From Lacticaseibacillus baoqingensis (GTDB taxonomy: Bacteria > Bacillota > Bacilli > Lactobacillales > Lactobacillaceae): a DNA stretch of 52,700 nucleotides. The stretch is taken from assembly GCF_003946165.1 (NCBI RefSeq), contig NZ_RHOI01000017.1, positions 1 to 52,700 of the forward strand. Reading direction: 5' to 3'. The notes beneath the pieces are model-generated. The model did not search any database and was not told where the DNA came from. It saw only the letters and a list, made by a program, of their open reading frames with translations. Below, in pieces: positions 24,755 through 32,400 of this stretch. Position numbers and translations under genes: made by a program. Every line of letters begins with the position of its first letter. Position 1 is the first letter of the stretch.

Positions 24755-25183
24755 CTAGCCTTGCAAGGCGGCGATCAACTTCTGATTCAATGCCAATGCC
24801 TCTTCGTAATCGTCAACGGTGAGGTGATAGCGGCCTAAACAATCTGCCAAGGCTTGTTGGATCGGCGCTTCTTGGGCCTTGGCTTGCGGCGTCAAGTTGA
24901 TCACCAACCGGCGCTTATCTGCTTGAGGATGCACCCGGGTGAGCCAACCGCGCTCTGCCAGCCGCTTGACCATCGGGGTTAAGGTGTTGGAGCTGAGCTG
25001 CAATTCTGAGCCGAGGTCGCGCATTTCGCGGTGGTCGCGATTCCACATCGCCGTCAGTACTAAGTATTGCGGATAGGTCAGGCCAAAATCCGCCAAGGCG
25101 AATTGATAAAATTTGTTGAACAGCCGGTTCACATTGTAAACGCTAAAGCACAATTGATCCGCTAAATTCACATGCGAAGTCAT
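24755..25183 (-). CDS. MarR-family regulator, OhrR-like with N-terminal cysteine
   Basis: 142 residues, winged-helix dimer. Its start (LADQLCFSVYNVNRLFNKFY) and the LTYPQYLVLTAMW block follow OhrR-type regulators. Cys12 lies at the position of the peroxide-sensing Cys15 of Bacillus OhrR. The DNA-reading helix region is LGSELQLSSNTLTPMVKRL, with wing residues DKRRLVINLT. The ATG follows AAGGAG by 6 bases. The same palindrome precedes both this gene and the oxidoreductase gene, so it probably represses both and is released on oxidation. No ohr peroxidase gene is adjacent. Confidence 0.85.
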   Translation of the reverse strand: MTSHVNLADQLCFSVYNVNRLFNKFYQFALADFGLTYPQYLVLTAMWNRDHREMRDLGSELQLSSNTLTPMVKRLAERGWLTRVHPQADKRRLVINLTPQAKAQEAPIQQALADCLGRYHLTVDDYEEALALNQKLIAALQG

Positions 25184-25200
25184 GAGATTCTCCTTATTAG

Positions 25201-25210
25201 TCGTGCACGA
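25201..25210. promoter_or_regulatory. MarR operator upstream of its own gene
   Basis: Perfect palindrome TCGTGCACGA, 18 bases before the regulator's start codon. It is the second copy of the site at 24722-24731. Confidence 0.72.
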
Positions 25211-25276
25211 TTGAAATCAGCATAACGCTTTTGATAAGCAGGCACAAGGACAAGTTTTCAGCCTTGGCAAGCAAAA

Positions 25277-25321
25277 CGCCTTGCAACCGCGATTCTAACA
25301 ACGAATCGCAGCTCCAAGGCG
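25277..25321. repeat. Family-2 hairpin element (copy 2)
   Basis: A 19-base arm pair (25277-25295 with 25303-25321), 16 of 19 positions complementary, with a 7-base loop. In reverse orientation it aligns with copy 1 at 21434-21511, including the TTTTAGCC flank. It lies between ndk and marR and probably ends ndk transcription. Confidence 0.68.
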
Positions 25322-25351
25322 CTGATGTGATGGGCTAAAACCGCGTATCGC

Positions 25352-25780
25352 TTAGCCTTTAAAATCAGGGAACCAGATCTTGATCTCCCGCTTGGCACTG
25401 GCAGGGGAATCAGAAGAATGGACCACATTGCGGATCGCCCCGAGGTCCCATGCGCGCCCGAAGTCACCGCGGATGGTGCCAGGCAAGGCGTCTTGAGGAT
25501 TCGTCGGGCCGGTCATCTTACGGAAGGATTCGATCACGTCGACACCGCTGGCAACGATCGCCACTAAGGGGCCTTCCAGCATGAATTCTTCGACATCCGG
25601 GTAGTAAGGCTTATCCACGAGTTGGGCATAGTGTTGGCGCAACTCGGCTGGGGTGGCATGGACGACTTTCAAGGCATCGATGCTGAATCGCCGGCGTTCT
25701 AAGCGGGTGATCACGTCACCGATATGGCCAGTGGCCACGCCGTCTGGCTTCACTAAGATCAAGGTACTTTCTGTTGGCAT
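25352..25780 (-). CDS. ndk: Nucleoside diphosphate kinase
   Basis: Transfers the terminal phosphate of ATP to other nucleoside diphosphates through a phosphohistidine. 142 residues, normal length. TLILVKPDGV opens the fold, and NVVHSSDSPASAKREI holds the catalytic His121 (family pattern NxxHxSDS). RGDFG and the Arg residues for phosphate binding are present. The ATG at 25780 follows AGGAGG by 5 bases; the longer frame is not supported. Single gene with a family-2 hairpin downstream. Confidence 0.96.
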   Translation of the reverse strand: MPTESTLILVKPDGVATGHIGDVITRLERRRFSIDALKVVHATPAELRQHYAQLVDKPYYPDVEEFMLEGPLVAIVASGVDVIESFRKMTGPTNPQDALPGTIRGDFGRAWDLGAIRNVVHSSDSPASAKREIKIWFPDFKG

Positions 25781-25965
25781 AGCGCCCTCCTTATGTTTAT
25801 CCATAGCTATATTTTACAGTTTTCAGGCGCGGGATGCCACTGTTTCAGAAAAAGGGAGTTAAAAATAGACAGTCTTAAAGAAAGCGATTACAATACGAAG
25901 TACATATTCTTTTAATTCCGGAATTGGGTTGTGAGAAAACGTACTATCTTAAAGGAGATGAAACA

Positions 25966-26718
25966 ATGATCATCAGGCAATTGAACGGCAACCAGACCAA
26001 GAATATTTTAAAGACGGCAACAACTAGGGTCAAAAATGTGTATTCCAAGGATATCGCATTTATTGCCACCACCACCTATGGTCAGTATCCCACGGTATTC
26101 TTTGATACGGTTTTAGGAGCACTGGGCGACTCGCGGCATATCCGAGCTGTGATCCGTCAGGTACGTGAATATTGTCAGATCGACACGCCAGAACGCCAAG
26201 CAATCATCTTGGCAGCCTTTCACGCGATCGCACTGGCCAAAACGGGTCAGCATCGGCACCCTGCAGTACCCGTGTCAGCGACGCGCACATTATGGACACC
26301 GTTTCCGATCGGGGCAAAAGAGGTGATCTGGTTTGTGAGTAATCGGACGCAAAATTTTGTCGTCAAAGGCAACCGGCTTTATTTTGAGACGATTGCGCAT
26401 AATGGACAGGTGATCCAGTGGGTGGTCGAAAACGCGATGTTCGTGCCTGAGCGGGTACCCATGATGCAGGAATTCTCGCAACTTGTGATGGCAGCTTTGA
26501 CACAGCTGGATGCAGGAAGGCTCACATTGATGGATGATATGCTCGACGGCGATTATGCCAATCGCGTCGAACAAAGCCAGCCAGGTCCACCAGCCGATCA
26601 AAAACGCTTATGGCACCGCTTAGTGACACAAAGCTTGAATCAATGGCTAGGGGAGGAATTTACGTCAAAACAAATTGAGGAGCTGGCCAGACAATTGATT
26701 ATCATTTTCGAGAAATAA
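25966..26718 (+). CDS. Unrecognised 250-residue protein
   Basis: A soluble protein without signal peptide or membrane helix. I recognise no family. Visible features are a central beta-rich part (VIWFVSNRTQNFVVKGNRLYF, split by turns) and Gln/Leu-rich helical ends (FTSKQIEELARQLIIIFE). ATG 25966 follows AAAGGAG by 8 bases; the frame upstream to 25924 is not needed. It lies 205 bases before the sigma-factor gene, same strand, with large hairpins between, so co-transcription is uncertain. Confidence 0.7.
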   Translation: MIIRQLNGNQTKNILKTATTRVKNVYSKDIAFIATTTYGQYPTVFFDTVLGALGDSRHIRAVIRQVREYCQIDTPERQAIILAAFHAIALAKTGQHRHPAVPVSATRTLWTPFPIGAKEVIWFVSNRTQNFVVKGNRLYFETIAHNGQVIQWVVENAMFVPERVPMMQEFSQLVMAALTQLDAGRLTLMDDMLDGDYANRVEQSQPGPPADQKRLWHRLVTQSLNQWLGEEFTSKQIEELARQLIIIFEK

Positions 26719-26762
26719 TTCCAGGTAGATCCAACTGCAAAATGTTGATTTAGTCGGTTTCT

Positions 26763-26908
26763 TGGCCAGCAGCCATACACGTGAGCCACCTTAATTCCTT
26801 GCCGCCCAAGGGTTTGGATCGACGCGTGCGGCCAGTTGAGGTGATTGGTATGCTGTGGCCATCTTAAGCGCTTAAGAAATATCCGCCAGTCAGCGGCCGC
26901 TGGCTGGC
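26763..26908 (+). promoter_or_regulatory. Highly structured leader upstream of the sigma-factor gene
   Basis: Three nested or successive palindromes: a long imperfect hairpin with TGGCCA arms (26763-26768 and 26856-26861) and a CCGCCC...GTGCGG tip; the perfect CTTAAGCGCTTAAG (26863-26876); and the 24-base palindrome GCCAGTCAGCGG/CCGCTGGCTGGC (26885-26908), ending 3 bases before the AGGATGG ribosome site. This could restrict translation or transcription of the sigma gene. Confidence 0.5.
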
Positions 26909-26923
26909 AACAGGATGGATCAG

Positions 26924-27430
26924 ATGATGACAGGTTATGCACTGTTGTTAGCCAACCCTGCCGTGGTGCGCTGGGCCGTCAAACAGCTCGGGCTGACGCC
27001 GCAAGCGGCAGATTATGATGATTATGTCAGTTTAGGCGAAGCGCGGTATTTGTATTATTTTGACCGGATGCAGCCACCGCTAAAAACGCCGCAACAACAG
27101 GCCAAATTCAATCGCGATGCGGCCTGGCGGATCTACCGCGACCTCAACAAGCACCGCTTGCGCGAAAAGCGGCGCGGCTCACTGGAACAGCTGGCGCCGC
27201 AGCCGCCTGTCGCCACAGGCGTGGACACGACTAGATTGGAGGTGGCAGAAGCACTTGTTGATCTGTGGCCAAAGCTGACGCCACAAGCCCAGGCAGTCTT
27301 GCAGCTGCGTTTTGATTCGCAACTGACCAATCGTGAAATCGCCGCGCGCTTAAAAATCTCAGTCCAGCGGGTCTGGCAGCTGACGCAGCAGATCCAGCAA
27401 GCCTATCAACGCGGGCTAACACCAGATTAG
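26924..27430 (+). CDS. Sigma-70 family factor, ComX/SigH-like
   Basis: 168 residues. The N-terminal half (YDDYVSLGEARYLYYF, AWRIYRDLNKHRLREKR) fits a shortened region 2. Region 4 is clear: LTPQAQAVLQLRF, then the helix-turn-helix TNREIAARLKISVQRVWQL. It lacks region 1 and most of region 3, as expected for alternative sigma factors such as lactobacillus ComX/SigH, which redirect polymerase to competence genes. ATG 26924 is preferred over 26915 because AGGATGG lies at 26912-26918. The gene is convergent with a small lysin cassette and shares its terminator. Confidence 0.72.
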   Translation: MMTGYALLLANPAVVRWAVKQLGLTPQAADYDDYVSLGEARYLYYFDRMQPPLKTPQQQAKFNRDAAWRIYRDLNKHRLREKRRGSLEQLAPQPPVATGVDTTRLEVAEALVDLWPKLTPQAQAVLQLRFDSQLTNREIAARLKISVQRVWQLTQQIQQAYQRGLTPD

Positions 27431-27569
27431 CGGGTGTACAAAGCCGGCAGGCGGTGTGATCAGACCAGCGGCAGCTCCCAGCGCAGCAGGCAAAAACGCC
27501 TCATTCAAGACATGCGTAAAGTACCAATTGTTTACACCGTTGTATGAGAAAATGAAAGCGCAGAAAAAT

Positions 27570-27612
27570 AGCGGGTCCCACCTGGCAGTCGTCAGTGGGG
27601 ACCCGCTTTTTG
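27570..27612. terminator. Bidirectional terminator (sigma gene / lysin cassette)
   Basis: AGCGGGTCCCAC (27570-27581) pairs with GTGGGGACCCGCT (about 27594-27606), with one bulged base, a 12-base loop and then T5. Confidence 0.85.
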
Positions 27613-27619
27613 TAGAAGA

Positions 27620-28210
27620 TCAAAGCTTGGTGTATAGGCCTTTGAAGTCATAACTCATATCCACGCCCAAGCCTTGGAAGTTGTTGGTGTACTGCCAAGT
27701 GCCGACGCCATCGACGCCTGGCTTGGTGACGCCGTAATTGGCGATCCAGCGATTCTTGGCAAGCAAGAGGTTAGGGTCTAAGCGCTTGTTCCAGATCCAG
27801 CTGGCCATCGTGTAGAAATCGACCTTCGGATAGCCGGCTGCTTTGACGGTCGCCAAGAAGGTATTGGTCAACGCCGTCAGTCCCGTCTTAGGTAAGGTGC
27901 CATCTTCGACATCAGCGGCTAACACAGACGTGCCATTGAGCCCCAAGGACTTGGCGACTTGGGTGAAAAACCTGGCTTCGGATTGCGCTTGGGCGGTGGT
28001 TTGATACCGCGCATAGTGGTAGCCGTGCACATGCAGCCCTGCCGCCCATGCCTGGCGGATCTGGGCGCTGGCTTTGGGATTCTTGTAGGTCGTGCCTTCG
28101 GTGAGCTTGACGATCACAGCCTTGACGCCTTTTTGCGCCAAGGTCTTGAAAAATGCGGCAGTATCCGGATTCCAACTGGAAACATCGGCGACAAATTGGT
28201 AATTAGCCAT
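27620..28210 (-). CDS. GH25 family muramidase (lysozyme)
   Basis: 196 residues containing only the GH25 barrel: FVADVSSWN (N-terminal catalytic-site Asp), VIVKLTEGTTYKNP, HGYHYAR and LAADVEDG (catalytic Asp-Glu region). It hydrolyses the glycan strands of peptidoglycan. It has neither signal peptide nor wall-binding repeats, so export would need a holin-like partner or lysis. It overlaps the YvrJ-like gene upstream by 8 bases. It resembles phage endolysins, but no other phage genes are around. Confidence 0.9.
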   Translation of the reverse strand: MANYQFVADVSSWNPDTAAFFKTLAQKGVKAVIVKLTEGTTYKNPKASAQIRQAWAAGLHVHGYHYARYQTTAQAQSEARFFTQVAKSLGLNGTSVLAADVEDGTLPKTGLTALTNTFLATVKAAGYPKVDFYTMASWIWNKRLDPNLLLAKNRWIANYGVTKPGVDGVGTWQYTNNFQGLGVDMSYDFKGLYTKL

Positions 28211-28364
28211 GATTCAACGGGTCCTCCTTCTTGATCGCTTGCGTCAGCGCCTGAATATCGGCGGACATCAACTCCAGGCGCTTGTCGATTTTCGTTAGTA
28301 AAATGATGGCGATCACGCCACCGATCGCCTGATCAAGCAGGCTGCTGACAAACTGTGTGTCCAT
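28203..28364 (-). CDS. YvrJ-family small membrane protein (holin-like)
   Basis: 53 residues: short N-terminus, one membrane helix (AIGGVIAIILL), then an amphipathic, charged tail (KIDKRLELMSADIQALTQAI). The pattern matches the YvrJ family and is similar in topology to BhlA/UviB holins. ATG 28364 follows AAGGAGG by 7 bases. Sandwiched between DUF2922 and GH25 genes and overlapping the lysozyme, it is the best candidate for letting the lysozyme out. Confidence 0.75.
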   Translation of the reverse strand: MDTQFVSSLLDQAIGGVIAIILLTKIDKRLELMSADIQALTQAIKKEDPLNHG

Positions 28365-28433
28365 CGTCTTTCCTCCTTCTAGCATACCCCTGATACCCTC
28401 GACCCGCAGGCCCTCGCTGCCACCCGCGAGCGT

Positions 28434-28667
28434 TTAGCGCAGGACGATTTGATGCGTGGTCGTGGTGACTTGGTTGGCTTCAAGGGCTTGCGTATAAAGC
28501 AGCACCTCGCCGCGTTGGAAAGCATTCAAATTCGCCAGATCATCCAAAGCCGCATCCGCCTTCTCGACGGTCACATCATTGCGCAACTGCGACACCGTAA
28601 AGTTATACCGACCGCCATCAGAGCCAAAATAGCTCAACCGGACAGTCCGAGTAGTCGTATCAGCCAT
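28434..28667 (-). CDS. DUF2922 family protein
   Basis: 77 residues, a small beta-rich protein with TRTVRLSYFGSDGGRYNFTV at the start and a conserved-looking LYTQALEANQVTTTTHQIV end. DUF2922 proteins typically sit beside DUF1659 and YvrJ genes in Firmicutes; function is unknown. ATG 28667 follows AGGAAGGA. The repeat array (28691-29017) lies between it and DUF1659. Confidence 0.85.
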   Translation of the reverse strand: MADTTTRTVRLSYFGSDGGRYNFTVSQLRNDVTVEKADAALDDLANLNAFQRGEVLLYTQALEANQVTTTTHQIVLR

Positions 28668-28690
28668 CAAGATCCTTCCTTTCAAGTAAA

Positions 28691-29017
28691 GAGCGTGAGC
28701 CAGCACGGTTTTAGGTGAGTGCACAAGACAGCGTGACGGGGTGCGGCGTCAGCCGTGCGCCGGTGCGATGGCTTGTGTGCCTCACCGTTGTGCTGGGGAT
28801 CGCGTTTAAATCAGAGCGTGAGCCAAGGCGCACTTAGGGGTGTGGGTAAAGCAGCGTGACGCCAGCGCGGCGCAGCCGAGCGGGTGGCGCGATGATTTAC
28901 CCGCGACCCCGTTGCCTTGGAGATCGCGTTTAGTCAGAGCGTGAGCCAGCACGGTTTTAGGTGCGATGCCTCACCGTTGCCTTGGGGAACGCGTTTAATC
29001 AAACCGTGAGCCAGCCT
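28691..29017 (-). repeat. Tandem array of family-1 hairpin elements (copies B, C, D and a fragment)
   Basis: Copy B (28691-28812), copy C (28814-28935), shortened copy D (28937-29001) and a fragment (29002-29017). Each full copy starts GAGCGTGAGCC and ends with TCGCGTTTA plus a TCA. The outer arms are CCAGCACGG/GTTGTGCTGG in B and CCAAGGCG/GTTGCCTTGG in C, and the second arms GGTGAGTGCACAAG/CTTGTGTGCCTCACC and GGGGTGTGGGTAAA/TTTACCCGCGACCCC: different sequence, same pairing. D joins a B-type left arm to a C-type right arm with the middle missing. No coding potential. The array lies inside the presumed DUF1659-DUF2922 transcript. Strand is given as that of the surrounding genes. Confidence 0.8.
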
Positions 29018-29027
29018 AAATCAACCC

Positions 29028-29237
29028 TTATTCCGGATTGATCTCATCAACTCGACTCAGCAAAAGGGAACCGTGCAGATCCTCATCAAACGAATTAACG
29101 ATGCGCTCGATGCCTTGCAGCTGCACATCGGTGATGCCGATGATCAAGTTGGAAAAGGCGCGAGTGGTGCTGGCGTTAGGATCGTCGCCGTGAACCGACC
29201 GGATCCGCACACTATTGGAGATCGTTGTGCGTGCCAT
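29028..29237 (-). CDS. DUF1659 family protein
   Basis: 69 residues. The order of features (VRIRSVHGDDPNASTTRAFS, then LIIGITDVQLQGIERIVNSF) matches the small DUF1659 proteins found next to DUF2922 genes. ATG 29237 follows AGGAGG by 7 bases; the longer frame upstream is not supported. First gene of the cassette ending in GH25 lysozyme. Confidence 0.82.
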   Translation of the reverse strand: MARTTISNSVRIRSVHGDDPNASTTRAFSNLIIGITDVQLQGIERIVNSFDEDLHGSLLLSRVDEINPE

Positions 29238-29391
29238 GGGAATTCCTCCTTTCAAGTTTGATCGTGGTACACCCTTATAAGGCATTGAGAACCAAAATTT
29301 TAAAGGGAATGACGAAAATATTTCACCCAAGTGTTCCCAATTTAGACAAAAGTTTTTATGCATCTTGATAAACATTTCAGAATATTTCGCC

Positions 29392-29397
29392 TATAAT
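29392..29397 (+). promoter_or_regulatory. Likely -10 box of the adhesin gene
   Basis: TATAAT, 66 bases before the start codon. No -35 at normal distance is obvious (TTGATA is 21 bases upstream), so control by an activator is possible. Confidence 0.4.
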
Positions 29398-29462
29398 AAA
29401 TCTTGTAAGCCCGCATTTTGCAATCTTGTTAGTTATCGAAAATTTGTCAGGAGGAATTATTC

Positions 29463-32400
29463 ATGAAAGATCGTCGTGGGGATAAGAAATTATATAAGAC
29501 ACGTCGGGGGTGGATGGCCGCAGGGGTCGCCGCATTAGCCCTGCTGTCTGCTCAAGCAATCAATACCCCAACTGCACAATCGGTGCACGCCGATACCACT
29601 CAAAGCCAAACGGCCACAACAGACACCTCGACACCAGCGTCAACTGCTGGTGCCGCAACGGCAACGCCAACCACCGCGGCTCAAGACCAATTGAATGCCG
29701 CCGTCCAAGCCATGATCGACGCGGTGAACAACGCTGATCTCAGCTCCGATGCTGGGATCCAAGCCGCAGCTGCAGCCGCCGCCAAACAAGAAGGCGCCAT
29801 GAATGACGCCGTCACGGCGGGGGCGTCGATGCAAGCAGTGCCTGCTGATTTGATGACGAACATGCAAGCGGCCATGACCAAGCTTAGTGACGCGCAAAAA
29901 AAGGCCGTTCCACAAGCCAAACTGAACACCGCCATCCAGACCTTGATCGATGCGGTGAATAACGCGGACTTGAGCACCGATGCCGGCTTCAAAGCCGCCA
30001 CGGATGCCGCGGGCCAACAAGAAGCGGCGATCAGTGATGCCCTCAATGAAGGGGCTTCGATGAATGACGTGCCGGCTGACTTGCAGTCTGGAATGGACGC
30101 TGCCTTAGGCAAGTTAAGCGACGTGCAACAAAAGGCAGTCCCACAAAACAAGCTCAACGCTGCGGCGCAAGCAATCGTTGACGCAGTGAATAATGCTGAT
30201 CTGACTACTGACGCCGGCTTCAAAGCGGCCAGCGATACTGCCAGCCAACAAGAACAAGCCATGAGTGACGCCACCAATGATGGCGCGTCGACAGATGCCA
30301 TGCCTGCCAGCTTGAAGAGTGATCTGCAAGCGGCCATGGCCAAGCTCAGCGCCGTGCAGCAAAAAGCGGTCCCACAAAACAAGCTCAACGCCGCGGCCCA
30401 AGCAATCGTTGATGCGGTGAATAACGCTGATCTGACTACTGACGCCGGCTTCAAGACGGCCAGCGATACCGCCAGCCAACAAGAACAAGCCATGAACGAT
30501 GCCGCCAATGATGGTGCCTCTACCGACGCCATGCCTGCTGACTTGAAGAGTGACCTCACTGCCGCATTGGCAAAACTTAGTGCCGTGCAACAAAAGACGG
30601 TGCCGCAAGACCACTTGAATGCCGCGGCGCAAGCGATCGTTGACGCGGTGAACAACGCTGATCTAACCACTGACGCTGGCTTCAAAGCAGCTAGTGATGC
30701 CGCCAGCAAACAAGAACAAGCCATGAGCGATGCCGTCAACGATGGTGCTGCCACCGACGCCATGCCTGCTGACTTGAAGAGCGAGCTCACTGCCGCATTG
30801 GCCAAACTCAGCGCGGTGCAGCAAAAGACCGTGCCGCAAGATCATCTCAACGCTGCCGCGCAAGCGATCGTTGATGCGGTAAACGCGATCCCAGATGGCG
30901 CGACTGCTGATGATCCAACCGTACAAGCGGCTAAGACCACCGCGGACCAACAAGAACAAGCCATTAGCGACGCGACGACAGCTGGGGCTTCCATGGATGC
31001 GGTGCCGGCTGCGTTGAAGAGTGACTTGCAAAACGCCTTGACCAAGTTAGCCGGTTATCAAAATCTTGCGGTTGCCCAAACCAACTTGAATAACGCCGCG
31101 CAAGCTTATGTGGATACCATGAAGCAGCTTGTGAAGCCGGCAGATGTGACCGAAGACTTGGCGAAGTTAGCGACGATCGATGGCGATATCCAAAAGGCCT
31201 TAGCTAATGGGGCCACTATTGATGCACTGCCAGACGATTTGATCTACCAATATTATGGCGCGATCGACAGTGAAGTATCACCGTTTACTGTGATCAAGCG
31301 CGATCAGACGACTGGCATGACTGTCGGGGATCCGGTGACTTTATATGGGCCAACAGGCAAGCAATTTACCGTCGCTGATCTAGGGGACGCCTTGGCGCTG
31401 CCTGGTTATAAACTGTCTAACACCGTTGCTGATCCGATCACTGCTGATGGCAAGAGTCATTTTAACGCTTGGTATAATGCCTTGCCGCAAGACTTAACGG
31501 TGCGCTACGCTGATACCACCGGCAAGCAGCTCAAGGATGACACGACATTGGCTGACGTGGCCAAAACCGGCGAAACCGTTGACTTGAGCAAGCTGGGTCT
31601 GGACACCACGGTGGCCGGCTACACCTTGCAAAGCACCTTGAATCCCGCTTATGTGGTTAAAGGCGCCGACAATCTGGTCACCTTGTTGTACCAAGGCGAT
31701 CCGCAAACAGTCAGCGTCCACTATACCGACGTGGCGGGCAACGAATTGCAAGCCGCGACTGATTTGGATGCGGTCACCGGTGAAACCATCGATCTCAGCA
31801 AGCAAAACCTCGCCACCACGATCCCAGGCTACACCTTGCAAAGCGAATTGAACCCAGCTTATGTGGTCAAAGACGGCGACAATAAGATTGATCTGTTATA
31901 TGCTGCGGCGCCACAAAGCCTGACCATCAACTACCAAGACGCCACCACCGGCAAGATCCTTAAAGATGCCACTGATCTGGGCAAGATCGGTGTCACTGGC
32001 GAAGCCGTCGATTTAGGCGCTCAGGGACTGGAAACCACGATCCCCGGCTACACCTTGCAAAGCACCTTGAACCCGGCCTATGTTTTGAAGGCTGGCGGCA
32101 ATGCGATCACGCTGTTGTACCAAGGCAACCCGCAAAAAGTCAACGTGCACTACACGGACGTAGCCGGTCACGAACTAAAGACTGCGACTGGCATTGATGC
32201 GATCACTGGCGAAACTGTCGACCTCAGCAAACAAAATCTCGACACCGCGATCCCAGGTTACAGCTTGCAAAGCGGCTTGAACCCGGCTTATGTGGTCAAA
32301 GACGGCAACAATAACATTGCTCTGTTATACACGGCAGACCCGCAAAGTCTCACGGTCAACTACCAAGACGCCACCACCGGCCAGACGCTGAAAGATGCGA

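Noticed and set aside
27620-29237. Prophage remnant
   Set aside because: Only a lysozyme and small proteins of the DUF1659/DUF2922/YvrJ set are present. There are no structural, replication or integrase genes, and the set is a known non-phage gene neighbourhood.
29681-30805. Long minus-strand open frame (374 codons) opposite the adhesin
   Set aside because: It is the complement of Ala-rich repeats. It lacks a ribosome site and a plausible protein sequence, and follows the codon periodicity of the plus-strand gene.
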